From: JAICIG01 sp035532215
Lineage (GTDB): Bacteria; Planctomycetota; Planctomycetia; Pirellulales; JAICIG01
Assembly (NCBI GenBank): GCA_035532215.1
Contig: DATKRK010000108.1
Location: forward strand, 1-61,753
Direction: 5' to 3'
Length of the DNA stretch: 61,753 nt
The position numbers were made by a program, and so were the translations under genes. The notes below the pieces were generated by a model. It was given only the letters and a program-made list of their open reading frames with translations, had not been told where the DNA came from and made no database searches. Shown in pieces: positions 1 through 8,580 of this stretch (within the stretch, counting starts at the first letter, position 1; every line of letters starts with the position of its first letter).

Positions 1-92
1 GAAGTAACTTGCACGTTCGGCCTCCTTGCCGCGGGTTGCCTGGGAAGTTGAATTCACCACAGGTTTACCCGTTTTTGGCACGGAGGCCGATT

Positions 93-539
93 TCAATTCG
101 ACCGAAATTGCCTGGCGAAAACCGCGAAACTTGAACTAAGGCCTATGCCGTTGGGCATGATTAGCTGCCCCGTGACCTGATCAAACATCGAGTCTTTGTC
201 AAACCTCAAGGCGTACGCATAGCCAGGGATATTCCTCGCAGTGAGATACTTTGCAACAAGGCGACACATCCCGGCAACGTTCTTAGCTCGATCCGCGTCA
301 ATATCAGGAATTCCGTAGAGAAAAAGCCCGTTGCAGTATTGCACGGAAACTTCGACTGGTTCGTTCCGGGTTAATTCGTGAAAGCCTTGTTCGAGGAACC
401 TGGCTGTGCCGTCGAGATCTCGATGTACGATTCCCGTGTGCATGTTCTGGCCCGTATCGCAGACACCGACCGCGATGTAGGGCACTTCGTCCGCTTTTCG
501 CTTAATACGTCCCAGGTCCATGCGCCTATTCAAGACCAT
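93..539 (-). CDS. Hypothetical protein, last gene of a three-gene cluster
   Basis: 148 codons from the ATG at 539, which overlaps the end of the upstream gene by 14 bp. An ATG at 521, seven residues further in, would place the start just past the upstream stop. The open frame extends upstream to 689, but that part lies inside the preceding gene. I do not recognise a family. The product has no membrane segment or signal peptide and looks like a small soluble alpha/beta protein: a beta-rich start (PYIAVGVCDTG), a helical middle (ADRAKNVAGMCRLVAKYL) and an aromatic-rich end. It presumably works with the two genes upstream. That it is a gene is likely because it is tightly packed with them; its function is unknown. 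Confidence 0.6.
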   Translation of the reverse strand: MVLNRRMDLGRIKRKADEVPYIAVGVCDTGQNMHTGIVHRDLDGTARFLEQGFHELTRNEPVEVSVQYCNGLFLYGIPDIDADRAKNVAGMCRLVAKYLTARNIPGYAYALRFDKDSMFDQVTGQLIMPNGIGLSSSFAVFARQFRSN

Positions 540-1215
540 CCAGCAGGCGCTCAGCAGCTTTCTCCCCGCGCTCTCGCGCCACCAATGCTCGGACGAATTG
601 ATGGAAGCGCCTCCTGTTCTTGAGGCGCGGCGCCGCCGCAGCAGTGATCGTAAGAAATGAAACCATGAGAACGGGCGGGATCCTGCCAATGTCCACCTCA
701 GCCAGAATGCGGTCGCAGGTGCCGAATTTTCCTTGGACGAGCAAGCCGTTCATGTATTCGAAAATCACGTCGATCGCAAGCTCTTCTTTTCCGCTGCGTG
801 CAAGATCATAAACCGTGTCAAGAAATGCGGATGTTTCTCCGGCCGACCCGTCTTCCTGCGCGAATGAGGCACTTGTTGGGTCGGAACGGGTATAGGGAAT
901 CAATCCCCAATCCCCGAAGTTGGAAAAATCATCGGGATCATTTACTCCAGCATTTTCACCGACAAACGAAGCCCACGCGCCGCTACGCACGGCAGCACCG
1001 CGCATCTTTACTTGCCGGCCTGTTGCTTGATAGCTGCTGCTGATAGGGGACGTATCGGTCTTTAAAACGATGATGCAAGTAAAACTTGAGCCTGACGGAA
1101 TGCTCGCAACGATTTGTTCGGGCCTGTACGGGCACACTAATTGAGCGCCCAAATTGCACAGGCGGTCTCGAGAGGCGATTGTTTTATTGGCGGGAGTATA
1201 AAGCGTGTCCATCAC
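526..1215 (-). CDS. Hypothetical protein with conserved-looking helical C-terminal half
   Basis: 229 residues. The first half is low in recognisable features. From about residue 130 it becomes a regular helical segment (LDTVYDLARSGKEELAIDVI, then a stretch rich in Leu, Arg and Ala that ends RLLDGLE). This resembles the ~100-residue helical hypothetical proteins that are common in bacteria next to genes of unknown function. Its ATG overlaps the stop of the upstream gene in an ATGA junction, so the two are very probably translationally coupled. Cytosolic. No catalytic motif seen. Confidence 0.65.
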   Translation of the reverse strand: MMDTLYTPANKTIASRDRLCNLGAQLVCPYRPEQIVASIPSGSSFTCIIVLKTDTSPISSSYQATGRQVKMRGAAVRSGAWASFVGENAGVNDPDDFSNFGDWGLIPYTRSDPTSASFAQEDGSAGETSAFLDTVYDLARSGKEELAIDVIFEYMNGLLVQGKFGTCDRILAEVDIGRIPPVLMVSFLTITAAAAPRLKNRRRFHQFVRALVARERGEKAAERLLDGLE

Positions 1216-1985
1216 GGGACGTCTCCTTGCTCGGCGGCCTGCAGCCCAATATCGACCAACTCAGCAAAGACGCGGCGCAATTGATCGCGAGAAAGATCTG
1301 CGGTAGAGAACTCGGGAACCGTATTGATGTCCAAATCCAAGACGGCGGCATTCTGTTCCGGTTGAATTTGAACGTCCCGGCTTTCACCGCTTCCGAGTGA
1401 GACGGCGTGAAGGCCAAAGGAGATCTTTACTGCATACCACGTGCACAATCGGTTGACTACGAGGCCCTGGATTCCGGTCGCGGTGTTACGCCGCCGATTC
1501 AGACGGTACATGAAATCCGACGTATCTGCACTCACGTTTACATCGTGGAGGTAGCTGTTCAAGCGACGATACGCCTCGTCTCTATTGGCAACTAGCTGCA
1601 CAAGGTTCCCGGCAAATGCGAGCCGCTTGATCGGAGGACAATGCTGAATCCAGCGGCCCATTAGTTCGACAAGCCAATCACGTCTTCCGAAAACCGGCCC
1701 CAGCGTCGGAGCCGTATCGGGCAGGTTATCTACATCGACCTTGGGAGCCAAAGTCCACTTCACCCGGAAGGGGTCGATCTCCAGCGATACGGCCACGTCG
1801 CCGAAAGTACCAGCATCTTCGCGCCCTTGCGGCTTCCGAACGGACGTCTCGGGCTGATTGCCTGTAAGCTCGGTCCACCAGTTTTGATCTTGCGTCAGCG
1901 CCGATTCAACAGGAAAAGCGATTAACGTGAGATGCCGAGCACGCCATTCAGTTCGGTCCGGCAGAGGTGTTGCTTCCGAAGGCAT
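1212..1985 (-). CDS. Hypothetical protein, first gene of the cluster
   Basis: 257 residues, starting at the ATG at 1985. Soluble mixed alpha/beta protein. The end has a strand with alternating acidic residues (AAVLDLDINTVPEF) followed by a long helix. This faintly recalls the sporadic TIGR04255 family, but I would not assign it on that basis. It is the first gene of the three; the overlaps at 1212-1215 and 526-539 argue for one transcript. Base composition across 1-2380 is visibly less GC-rich than the downstream genes, which may mean the trio was acquired. Confidence 0.65.
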   Translation of the reverse strand: MPSEATPLPDRTEWRARHLTLIAFPVESALTQDQNWWTELTGNQPETSVRKPQGREDAGTFGDVAVSLEIDPFRVKWTLAPKVDVDNLPDTAPTLGPVFGRRDWLVELMGRWIQHCPPIKRLAFAGNLVQLVANRDEAYRRLNSYLHDVNVSADTSDFMYRLNRRRNTATGIQGLVVNRLCTWYAVKISFGLHAVSLGSGESRDVQIQPEQNAAVLDLDINTVPEFSTADLSRDQLRRVFAELVDIGLQAAEQGDVP

Positions 1986-2381
1986 TTGTTGACCCTTCTC
2001 CGAGCGGCGTTAGCGATGACTTTGACGACCGCTCCCGCGTCAGGTCCTTTGTGAAGCTGACCTAATCTCGCAGTACCGGCCGAGTCGCGTTATTGCGCGC
2101 AATCATCAATATAGCACAAGAATGGAGCTAAAATCCTCGCCTGGGGCGGCGACTTTTAGGGGAGCATCAGCTAATGACTCTACTATAGGCTACCTGAAAA
2201 TCGGCTTCACGTCGCACGGTAGACCGGGCAATCTCCATCGATCTCGGCAAATCGGGCCTGTGGCTTGAAAGTTCTGCTTGAAATCGCGAAGGGAGACATT
2301 CTTCCGGCCAGCACAAGAAGTCGGCAAAAAAGTAAACAGATGTATAGATGCCCGTGTTCCAATCGGACTCTGATCGGAATT
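1986..2381. other. Gene-free spacer
   Basis: About 400 bp between the start of the unknown trio (minus strand) and the end of the Gfo/Idh gene (minus strand). It is comparatively AT-rich around 2090-2190, which suits a promoter for the trio. No convincing ORF, RNA or repeat was seen. Confidence 0.4.
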
Positions 2382-3374
2382 CTAACGCAGTGTTTCCCAG
2401 CGGCCGTTCTCGCCCGAGCGGACCGCGGCCTCGATGACTTTCATGTTAGCCACCGCGTCCTCGATCGGCGTCGCCACGGGCGAATCGTTCCGCACGGCCG
2501 CGGCGAACACCTCGCCCTGGATCGTGTATTGGTTGCAAACGTCGAACTTGATCTCCTCGACGCCCGCGGCGGTTTGCAGCGACAGCTTGCTCGGCCGGTC
2601 GGGCGGGGCGTTGAACGGGATTTCGATCTCGATGCGACCTTCGGTCCCGAAGACTTGCACGCGTTGAAAGGGCGCCAGTTGCGTGCCGCAAGTGAACGTG
2701 CCGCTGCCGTCGCCGAAATCGAGGATCGCCGAAGCCAGTCGATCGGTGCGGAAGTCGGGGTCGTATTCCACCTGGGCGAACACCCGCCGCGGTTCGCGGC
2801 CGAACAGAAATCGCGACAACGAAATCGGGTAGCAGCCGATATCCATCAGGCCGCCGCCGCCGATATCGGCCCGATTGCGGACGTCCTCGGGATTGCGATT
2901 GAAATACGAAAAGAAGCTCTGCACCGTCCGCAGCGGCCCCAGGCGGCCCTCGTCGAGGAGCCGCTTGGCCGCCGCCCACTGCGGATGATGCCGATACATG
3001 AAGGCTTCCATCAGCTTCAGCCGCGGATGCCGCCGGCCGGCGGCAACCAACTGCTCGGCTTCGACCGAACTCAACCCGATCGGCTTTTCGCAGAGCACGT
3101 GCTTGCCCGCCTCCAGGCTCTTGATCGACCAGGGCACGTGCAAATGGTTGGGCAGCGGAATGTAAACCGCGTCGATTTCGGGATCGGCCAGCAGGTCTTC
3201 ATAGGAGCCGTAGGCTTTGGCCAGGCCCAGTTCGCTGGCCGCCTGTTCAGCGTGCGCCAGAGATCGCGACGCGATGCCGACCACTTCCGCCTCGCGGCAC
3301 TTCTGCATGGCCGGAATCACTTTGAGCGTGGCGATCTTGGCCACGCCTAACACGCCCCAACGCAGTTTGCTCAT
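2382..3374 (-). CDS. Gfo/Idh/MocA family oxidoreductase
   Basis: 330 residues from the ATG at 3374; an in-frame ATG at 3389 gives five more residues and is less likely. The N-terminus is a Rossmann fold (LRWGVLGVAKIA) for NAD(P) binding, and the family signature EKP occurs in HVLCEKPIGLSS near residue 95. The C-terminal half is the usual beta-sheet substrate domain with GGGGLMDIGCYPIS. Family members oxidise or reduce sugars, inositols or bile pigments, and planctomycetes carry many paralogues, so the substrate cannot be read here. Cytosolic: no signal peptide. Stands alone, 115 bp upstream of the end of the DUF2071 gene on the same strand. Confidence 0.9.
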   Translation of the reverse strand: MSKLRWGVLGVAKIATLKVIPAMQKCREAEVVGIASRSLAHAEQAASELGLAKAYGSYEDLLADPEIDAVYIPLPNHLHVPWSIKSLEAGKHVLCEKPIGLSSVEAEQLVAAGRRHPRLKLMEAFMYRHHPQWAAAKRLLDEGRLGPLRTVQSFFSYFNRNPEDVRNRADIGGGGLMDIGCYPISLSRFLFGREPRRVFAQVEYDPDFRTDRLASAILDFGDGSGTFTCGTQLAPFQRVQVFGTEGRIEIEIPFNAPPDRPSKLSLQTAAGVEEIKFDVCNQYTIQGEVFAAAVRNDSPVATPIEDAVANMKVIEAAVRSGENGRWETLR

Positions 3375-3489
3375 CGCAGGGTTTTCCAAGGAAGCCTTTT
3401 TTCACGAGCATGCCCGGCAATAGCCGGCAGCCGGGCGCACCGCCTGCGTCCGGTTCTCGTGCAGACAAGCCAAGCTACCATCTTGCCGC

Positions 3490-4242
3490 TCAGACGGAAA
3501 CTAGCGGGAAGATTTCCACGTCGACGCCCTCGCTGAACAGCGCATGGCACGGCGGCCGATCCACCTGGATGCCGTTGGCCGCCAGCAGCGACTCTTGCAA
3601 GTTTGTCGCTTGGGCCGTGCGAAGCGGGTAGGGCGAGTGGTGAACTTGGCCTCGCAGCAATCGGCCGCGGCGCATGGCGTACAGCAAGTATCGCTCGATG
3701 AGAAAATGTTCGAGCGTGCCGGGGAGCGCCCGGCCGGGCGAAGCGCCTGGTAACGGCGGGCCGATCTCGGCCGAGAGCGCAAGTTCCGCGCCTGGCTCGC
3801 CCGGCCATAACCGCCGGCTGCGATATTGCACGCGATCGCCGTCGCGGACCAACGACATCGCTGCGCGGAAGTAGTTCAAGCCCCAGAAGCGGCGAGCGAT
3901 CCCTACGGCCAGCGAATTGGCCGCTTCGAGGCTGAAGAACCACACGCCCGGATCGCGGCCGCGACGGTGGACGTAGGTTCGCACGTTCGTTTCCGCAAAG
4001 GCGAAGCCCCACGGCGACCACCAGGGGCGGACGCCCGACATGCGAAACGGCACGAGGCCGACCCAGGCATCGCCTTCCCACGTGTCGAGCGAAAGCCCCG
4101 GGGGCAGCAGCCTGGCGATCGCTTCCGCCGGCAACCGCCAGTGCAAGAACAACAACTCGCGCCAGCGATGATAACCAATCGCTCGGCCCGCCGGACGGCG
4201 CGTCGGCGCCAGGCGGTCGATCTCGGAAGTGGCGAGTGACAT
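3490..4242 (-). CDS. DUF2071 (YqjF-like) protein
   Basis: 250 residues from the ATG at 4242; the frame is open to 4308 but the extra residues look non-coding. Matches the DUF2071/YqjF pattern: an early WRELLFLHW followed by LPPGLSLDTWEGDAWVGLVP, then RTYVHRRGRDPGVWFFSLEA and a late PYPLRTAQ. The fold is related to acetoacetate decarboxylase, but no biochemical role is established and the catalytic Lys of that enzyme is not evident. Soluble. Follows the Uma2 gene on the same strand, with about 90 bp between them. Confidence 0.85.
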   Translation of the reverse strand: MSLATSEIDRLAPTRRPAGRAIGYHRWRELLFLHWRLPAEAIARLLPPGLSLDTWEGDAWVGLVPFRMSGVRPWWSPWGFAFAETNVRTYVHRRGRDPGVWFFSLEAANSLAVGIARRFWGLNYFRAAMSLVRDGDRVQYRSRRLWPGEPGAELALSAEIGPPLPGASPGRALPGTLEHFLIERYLLYAMRRGRLLRGQVHHSPYPLRTAQATNLQESLLAANGIQVDRPPCHALFSEGVDVEIFPLVSV

Positions 4243-4333
4243 GCGGCGATCATCCGATCGGTTAGACGACAGCGTGAACGACGCCCGTGCTGGAAGAACC
4301 GCAAGCACGGCGGGCGATTAACGCGGCCGTCGT

Positions 4334-4885
4334 CTACTCGAAAAACTGCCGCACGCCGATCCGCCAGCCGCCGATCCATTCCGGCAAGGCCAACTCGTCG
4401 CCGGCCGCCAGCGTGCGGCCTGGATGTTCGGCATCGTGGACGATTACGACTTCGCGCTCGGGATCGACGATGCACACGGCGAGCACGCCGGCCTTCAGGT
4501 ACTCGCTGACCTTGGCCAACACGTCGGGCCAGCGATCGCTCGGCGAAAGCACCTCGAAGACCAGTTCGGGGGCGACTCCAGGATACCCGGCCGGGACCGA
4601 CGTTTTCGGCAGCCGCGCGAAGCTGTAGAAAGCCACGTCGGCGCCGCGAACCGTGTCGGGGCCGCGTTCGGTGATGACGCCGGCGTCGTTAGTCACGACC
4701 CGGCCAAGGTCGCGATCGGAAACGAAGTTTCGCAATGCCGCGGCGATCGCACTGCAAACCAACCCGTGCCTGAACCCCGGCATGTTCATCATCACGATTT
4801 TTCCGCGCACGAGTTCGCTCGGCCGGCCCTGGTCGGGCAGCTTGAAATACTCTTCGGCGGTCAAGAGGGCTTCGATCGTCGCCAT
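4334..4885 (-). CDS. Uma2 family (DUF820) putative nuclease
   Basis: 183 residues from the ATG at 4885. Carries the PD-(D/E)XK-like signature of the family: the acidic residue in VRGADVAFYS, then APELVFEVLSPSD with the E-x-hydrophobic-S-P-S core, and a downstream KVSEYLKAG lysine. Uma2 proteins are very abundant in planctomycetes and cyanobacteria. Nuclease activity is inferred from the fold and the cellular role is not known. The upstream ORF extension (to 4993) runs into a palindromic repeat and is rejected. Confidence 0.88.
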   Translation of the reverse strand: MATIEALLTAEEYFKLPDQGRPSELVRGKIVMMNMPGFRHGLVCSAIAAALRNFVSDRDLGRVVTNDAGVITERGPDTVRGADVAFYSFARLPKTSVPAGYPGVAPELVFEVLSPSDRWPDVLAKVSEYLKAGVLAVCIVDPEREVVIVHDAEHPGRTLAAGDELALPEWIGGWRIGVRQFFE

Positions 4886-4940
4886 GCGAGGCTTGCGGGG
4901 TTTATACTGTGCCTTGTTAAGAATGAGACATGCATTAGTC

Positions 4941-4993
4941 GTGGGGCGGCCTTCCAGGCCGCCGGCAATTGACGGCCTGAAAGGCCGCCCCAC
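4941..4993. repeat. Palindromic intergenic repeat (GGGGCGGCC type)
   Basis: Two 21-bp arms, GTGGGGCGGCCTTCCAGGCCG at the left written here as positions 4941-4961, and its complement at 4973-4993, match at 20 of 21 positions with an 11-nt loop. Each arm contains a smaller palindrome (GGCCTTCCAGGCC). It lies just upstream of the Uma2 start. There is no T-tract, so a simple intrinsic terminator is unlikely; it looks like a REP/MITE-type dispersed repeat. Confidence 0.75.
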
Positions 4994-5151
4994 ATGCCGC
5001 TCAAGCGTCTCGTTGGCGCCCGGGTGCGGTATAGATGGACTGCGATCTGCTGCCCTCCATTATACGCCACGCGGAATGCCTCCGCATTCCGCGCGACTTT
5101 CGGATCGGATTTGCTTCTCCCAAGGCCGATTCCGGACTTCTCGCCGCCCGG

Positions 5152-6465
5152 CTATTCGCCTTTCGCCGGCTTAGCGTCGCCCGTGAGCTTGGCCACCAGT
5201 TCGCCCAGTTGTTCGCCGCGGGCGCTCAGCGTGACGACCTTGCCCTGGCGATCGACCAGGATCGTCGTCGGAATCGCACTGACGCCGAAATGGGTCGCCA
5301 TCGGATGTTGCCAGCCCGTGGCGTCCGGATCGGTGCTGAACAGGATGGGCCAGCGAATGTGCTCCTTTTCGAGAAACTCTTCGAGCGTCTCTCGATCGTC
5401 GTCGAGGCTGATTCCGACGACGTCGAAGCCCTGGTCATGGTACTTTTCGTAGACCTCTTTGACGTTCGGCAGTTCTTCCACGCACGGGCCGCACCAAGTG
5501 GCCCAGAAATCGACCAACACGACCTTGCCCTTGTATTTCGCCCAGTCGAATTTCTTGCCGTCGACGAGCGTGCCCTTGATTTCGATCGCACTGCCGACCA
5601 GTTTCAGTTGGCGGAGGGCGCCTTCGAGCGACTCGGCCACTTGCGCAACCCGCGGGTTGTCGCTCTTGGCCAGCAGCTTGGCGACTTGCTCGTAGCACTT
5701 CAGCGCCTCGTCGTTCTTTTCTTCAGATTGGTACAAGCTGCCGGCGGCCCTGGCCAACGACGGGGCGTTGAGGACGATTTGCAGATCCTCGCTCTCGGCA
5801 AAGCGCACGGCCAACGCGCGAGCCGTATCGGCCAGTTCGGCGCGTTCTTGGGTTTGTTGCGCGAGCTGCCAGACCGCACCCACCAAGGGCAACATCTGCA
5901 CGTCGAGCTTGGTCGTGGCGATAAAATCCATGCCCTTGGCGACGAACGCCTTGACGTCCTTCTTTTCAGAAACGTCGATATCCGCAGCTACCTTGAACAG
6001 GCGATAGTACTTGCCCACCGCAACAATGGCCGGCTGCTTGTCGTTTTCGAGTTTCGTCGCCAGCGCTTCGAGCTTTTTGCCGGCATCCTCGTCGCCCAGG
6101 CTGTTGAGCATCGCCAAGGCGCCCAACTCGGCTCGCAGCGCCGCGATGGTCGTCTTTTCGTCAGGCTTGGCGGCGATGATCTTTTCGGCGGCGGCGAGGA
6201 TGTTGTTCTGAATCCGGCGCGTGTCGTCCATGCGAGCCGCGCGGCTGCTGCCTTTGGCCTCGGTCGCCCGCATTTTATCGATGTACTCGAGCAGCTCATC
6301 GGGCGAACCGTCGGGAACTTGGTCCGACTTGGCGCCGGCGGCCGGTTTGGTCGATTTCGCTTTCTTCGGCTCTTCGGCGCGCAGGCTGAGAGGAGCCAGT
6401 ACGATGGCCGCGGCGACGGCCAACGACGGTGCAAAGGACAGCCCGCGACGAAGGGATTGCGACAT
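5152..6465 (-). CDS. Secreted TlpA-like thiol-disulfide oxidoreductase with helical N-terminal region
   Basis: 437 residues from the ATG at 6465. A signal peptide (residues 1-30, hydrophobic core APSLAVAAAIVLAPLSL, then RAEEP) points to export. Residues 35-270 form an alanine-rich helical region resembling TPR-like repeats. The C-terminal ~150 residues are a TlpA/AhpC-TSA thioredoxin fold with VDFWATWCGPCVEELPN around residue 325 and the cis-proline segment SAIPTTILVD. Family members reduce disulfides in periplasmic proteins such as apocytochromes. Large exported TlpA proteins with such N-terminal domains are common in planctomycetes. Substrate unknown. Confidence 0.9.
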   Translation of the reverse strand: MSQSLRRGLSFAPSLAVAAAIVLAPLSLRAEEPKKAKSTKPAAGAKSDQVPDGSPDELLEYIDKMRATEAKGSSRAARMDDTRRIQNNILAAAEKIIAAKPDEKTTIAALRAELGALAMLNSLGDEDAGKKLEALATKLENDKQPAIVAVGKYYRLFKVAADIDVSEKKDVKAFVAKGMDFIATTKLDVQMLPLVGAVWQLAQQTQERAELADTARALAVRFAESEDLQIVLNAPSLARAAGSLYQSEEKNDEALKCYEQVAKLLAKSDNPRVAQVAESLEGALRQLKLVGSAIEIKGTLVDGKKFDWAKYKGKVVLVDFWATWCGPCVEELPNVKEVYEKYHDQGFDVVGISLDDDRETLEEFLEKEHIRWPILFSTDPDATGWQHPMATHFGVSAIPTTILVDRQGKVVTLSARGEQLGELVAKLTGDAKPAKGE

Positions 6466-6585
6466 AAACTTATGCCTTTTAAGCGGAATAGGATTGACAC
6501 GATCTCTCACAGCAAGCTACCCGAGCAGCCGGTGGTTTGCAATTCAAGGCGCCGCAGAGTCGCGCCAACCGCGGAGTCGGCGTCC

Positions 6586-7362
6586 CTACTCCTGCCCGCT
6601 GCCGGCAATGCTGCGGCCGCCGTCCACCGGCAGGCAAACGCCGGTCACGAACTCATTTTCCAGCAAAAAGCGGACCGCATCGGCGACGTGCTCGGGCGAG
6701 CCGGCGCGCTTCAGCAAAGTTCCCGCAATCGCCGCGGCGCGTGCGGCTTCCGGCAAATCGTCGGGCAGCATCGCCGGCCCCGGCAGCACCGCGTTGACGC
6801 GCACCCGAGGATTGCGATGGGCCAGCTCAACGGCGAACATGCGGGTTAGCGTGGGAATTGCCCCTTTGGAGGGGAAGTAAGCCGGGTAGTTCAGATAAGG
6901 CCGGGCGATCGCCCAATCGCCCAAATTGACGATGGCGCCACCCGTCGGCTGAGCGGCCATCGCCAGCCCGACGTGCTGGCAGCAGAGGAACGTGCTCAGT
7001 ACGTTGGCGTCGAAATGGCGCCGGACGTCGTCGGCCGTCACCTCTTCGAGCGGCTTGGAGATCCAAATGGCCGCGCAATTCACCAGCGCATCGACGCGGC
7101 CGAACTGCGCCAGGGCTTCGCGCGTCATCTCGCGCACGGCATGCTCGTCAGCAAGATCGGCTGCGACGACGCTCGCTTCGGCGCCCGAGCGTCTGAGTTC
7201 TTCGGCGGTCGCTTCGGCGGCAGCCACGGAGCGATGTGCGTGCAAAATCACCCGGTAGCCGCGGGCCGCCAGACTTCGCGCCACGCAATTGCCGATCCGC
7301 GGCGCGCCGGCGCCCGTCGCCAACGCGACGCGCCGCTGTTCGTTGTCCCGACTGTTCGACAT
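6586..7362 (-). CDS. Short-chain dehydrogenase, pteridine-reductase-like
   Basis: 258 residues. Cofactor motif TGAGAPRIG at 16-24 and NCAAIW as the NNAG-equivalent place it in the SDR superfamily. The catalytic Tyr-x3-Lys is present (YFPSK). The usual catalytic Ser is replaced by Asp in NLGDWA, the arrangement seen in PTR1/FolM pteridine reductases, which reduce dihydropterins with NADPH. The C-terminus LPVDGGRSIAG is typical of SDRs. I read it as a FolM/PTR1-like enzyme, but sequence reading cannot exclude another SDR activity. Confidence 0.87.
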   Translation of the reverse strand: MSNSRDNEQRRVALATGAGAPRIGNCVARSLAARGYRVILHAHRSVAAAEATAEELRRSGAEASVVAADLADEHAVREMTREALAQFGRVDALVNCAAIWISKPLEEVTADDVRRHFDANVLSTFLCCQHVGLAMAAQPTGGAIVNLGDWAIARPYLNYPAYFPSKGAIPTLTRMFAVELAHRNPRVRVNAVLPGPAMLPDDLPEAARAAAIAGTLLKRAGSPEHVADAVRFLLENEFVTGVCLPVDGGRSIAGSGQE

Positions 7363-7403
7363 TGGTTCGCTGCTGTTTCAGGCGTTCTCGCTGGTCCAAC
7401 CTA

Positions 7404-7470
7404 AGGAGGGCCGGGCGCCCTCGCCCGACCAACCAACAAAAGGAGGGCCGGGCGCCCTCGCCCGACCAAC
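7404..7470. repeat. Tandem pair of a 30-bp dispersed repeat
   Basis: Two identical 30-bp units at 7404-7433 and 7441-7470, separated by 7 bp, each containing GGAGGGCCGGGCGCCCTCG. Near copies of the core occur at 46657-46680 in the same orientation and 46766-46825 (two, inverted). Each unit has an internal palindrome (CGGGCGCCCTCGCCCG). Lies in the spacer between the SDR start and the end of the YHS-like gene. Confidence 0.85.
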
Positions 7471-7512
7471 GAACCTTTTTCAAGTCTTTCGGCGCGTGCC
7501 ACCGCCCTGCGA

Positions 7513-8298
7513 TCACTTCTCTTTCGCTTGTTCGGCTTTCTCCTGCGCCTTGCGCTGGCGGTAGTCAGCCAACACGCCTTCGGGGTCGTCGTTGAACAAG
7601 TCGCGGCAGCCGGTGCAGCAGACGAGATACGCCTTGCCTTGATACTGGACTTCGATCGTTCCCAGCCCGCCGGTGACGACGCAGTCGGGCTGCGACGAGC
7701 CTTTGGCGAACGAACTGCCTTGCCGCGTGTAGCCGACTTCCGAAAGCCGCGTGTATCGGTCGCCGCCGGCGAGCCTGCGTTCGTAGAGCATCAACAGCCG
7801 GTCGCCGTCGGCCACCGTGCGAAGCGAAATCCGATCGGGCGGCGGCGCTGCGTCCTTGGCTTCCTCCTGCGTCTTGCCGCGCTCGGCCGCCAGCACGAGT
7901 TGCTCCTTGTCGTCGACGCGGCCGACGAAGCGGTCTTCGGTCTCGCCGTCCGGGCGTGTGGCGATCAATTCGAACAGGCCCGGCTTGTCGCCGGCTCGCA
8001 AGCGTCCTGAGCGATAATATTTGCCCTCGGGCGACTCGAAGACGAGCGCGGCCCGATCGCCGTCGAAGTTCCAGGTCCAATTGGCCTTTTCGGTCCAGGC
8101 CCCTTGATTCGAGCCGCGGCGCACCTGGCCCACGCCGCGCCAGCCGCCGACGTATACCTGCAGCGGCGCCAGGGCTTGCTTGTCGGCCTGGATGCGGTCG
8201 GAGTTCTTGAGATCGGCGTCCGCGGCGCCCAACAGCAGCGCCGCCGCGGTCAGCAAGCCGAGTTGCCGCCAACGTGTACGATGAGAGCGAGCAATCAT
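7513..8298 (-). CDS. Exported protein with C-terminal YHS-like domain
   Basis: 261 residues from the ATG at 8298, chosen because GAGG sits 8-10 nt upstream and a signal peptide follows at once (LGLLTAAALLLGAADA). Residues 45-200 look like a beta-rich domain of unknown function (VYVGGWRGVGQVRRG; WTWNFDGDRAALVFES). The last 60 residues resemble a YHS/TRASH-type domain (DCVVTGG, then YLVCCTGCRDLFNDDP); such domains bind metal through Cys residues. A periplasmic metal-related role is inferred. The tail is charged (KAQEKAEQAKEK). Confidence 0.75.
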   Translation of the reverse strand: MIARSHRTRWRQLGLLTAAALLLGAADADLKNSDRIQADKQALAPLQVYVGGWRGVGQVRRGSNQGAWTEKANWTWNFDGDRAALVFESPEGKYYRSGRLRAGDKPGLFELIATRPDGETEDRFVGRVDDKEQLVLAAERGKTQEEAKDAAPPPDRISLRTVADGDRLLMLYERRLAGGDRYTRLSEVGYTRQGSSFAKGSSQPDCVVTGGLGTIEVQYQGKAYLVCCTGCRDLFNDDPEGVLADYRQRKAQEKAEQAKEK

Positions 8299-8317
8299 GG
8301 ACAAACCTCTTTCGCAT

Positions 8318-8347
8318 CCCTCTCCCCTGGGAGAGGTCAGGTGAGGG
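8318..8347. repeat. REP-like hairpin
   Basis: CCTCTCCC at 8319-8326 pairs with GGGAGAGG at 8329-8336 over a 2-nt loop, followed by TCAGGTGAGGG. This is the widespread CCCTCTCCC...GGTGAGGG type of intergenic repeat. It lies about 20 bp upstream of the start of the YHS-like gene, so in the mRNA it could form a leader hairpin. Confidence 0.6.
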
Positions 8348-8580
8348 CGAGTCAAAGTGCGGAACTCGTTCTTCGCTCGATCCATAGTATAACCGACCGA
8401 CTGAACGGTTCCGCATCCTGAGTCCGGAATTCGCCGCTCCGCCCAGCTCTTGCCTTTTGCCTGGCTTGCCGCCGATTCGGCGTTGTCGCTCTTCGCGCCC
8501 TTCGTTACACTCTCGCGTCGCTTTCGGCGGAGCGGCTGATTGAACGTTCTCGTCTTTTAGCAGGCCGGTATTTTCGATCG

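Noticed and set aside
2265..3350. 361-residue plus-strand ORF
   Set aside because: Opposite to the Gfo/Idh gene, which has the EKP motif and Rossmann start.
5035..6849. 604-residue plus-strand ORF
   Set aside because: Shadow of the TlpA-like gene and the neighbouring SDR end.
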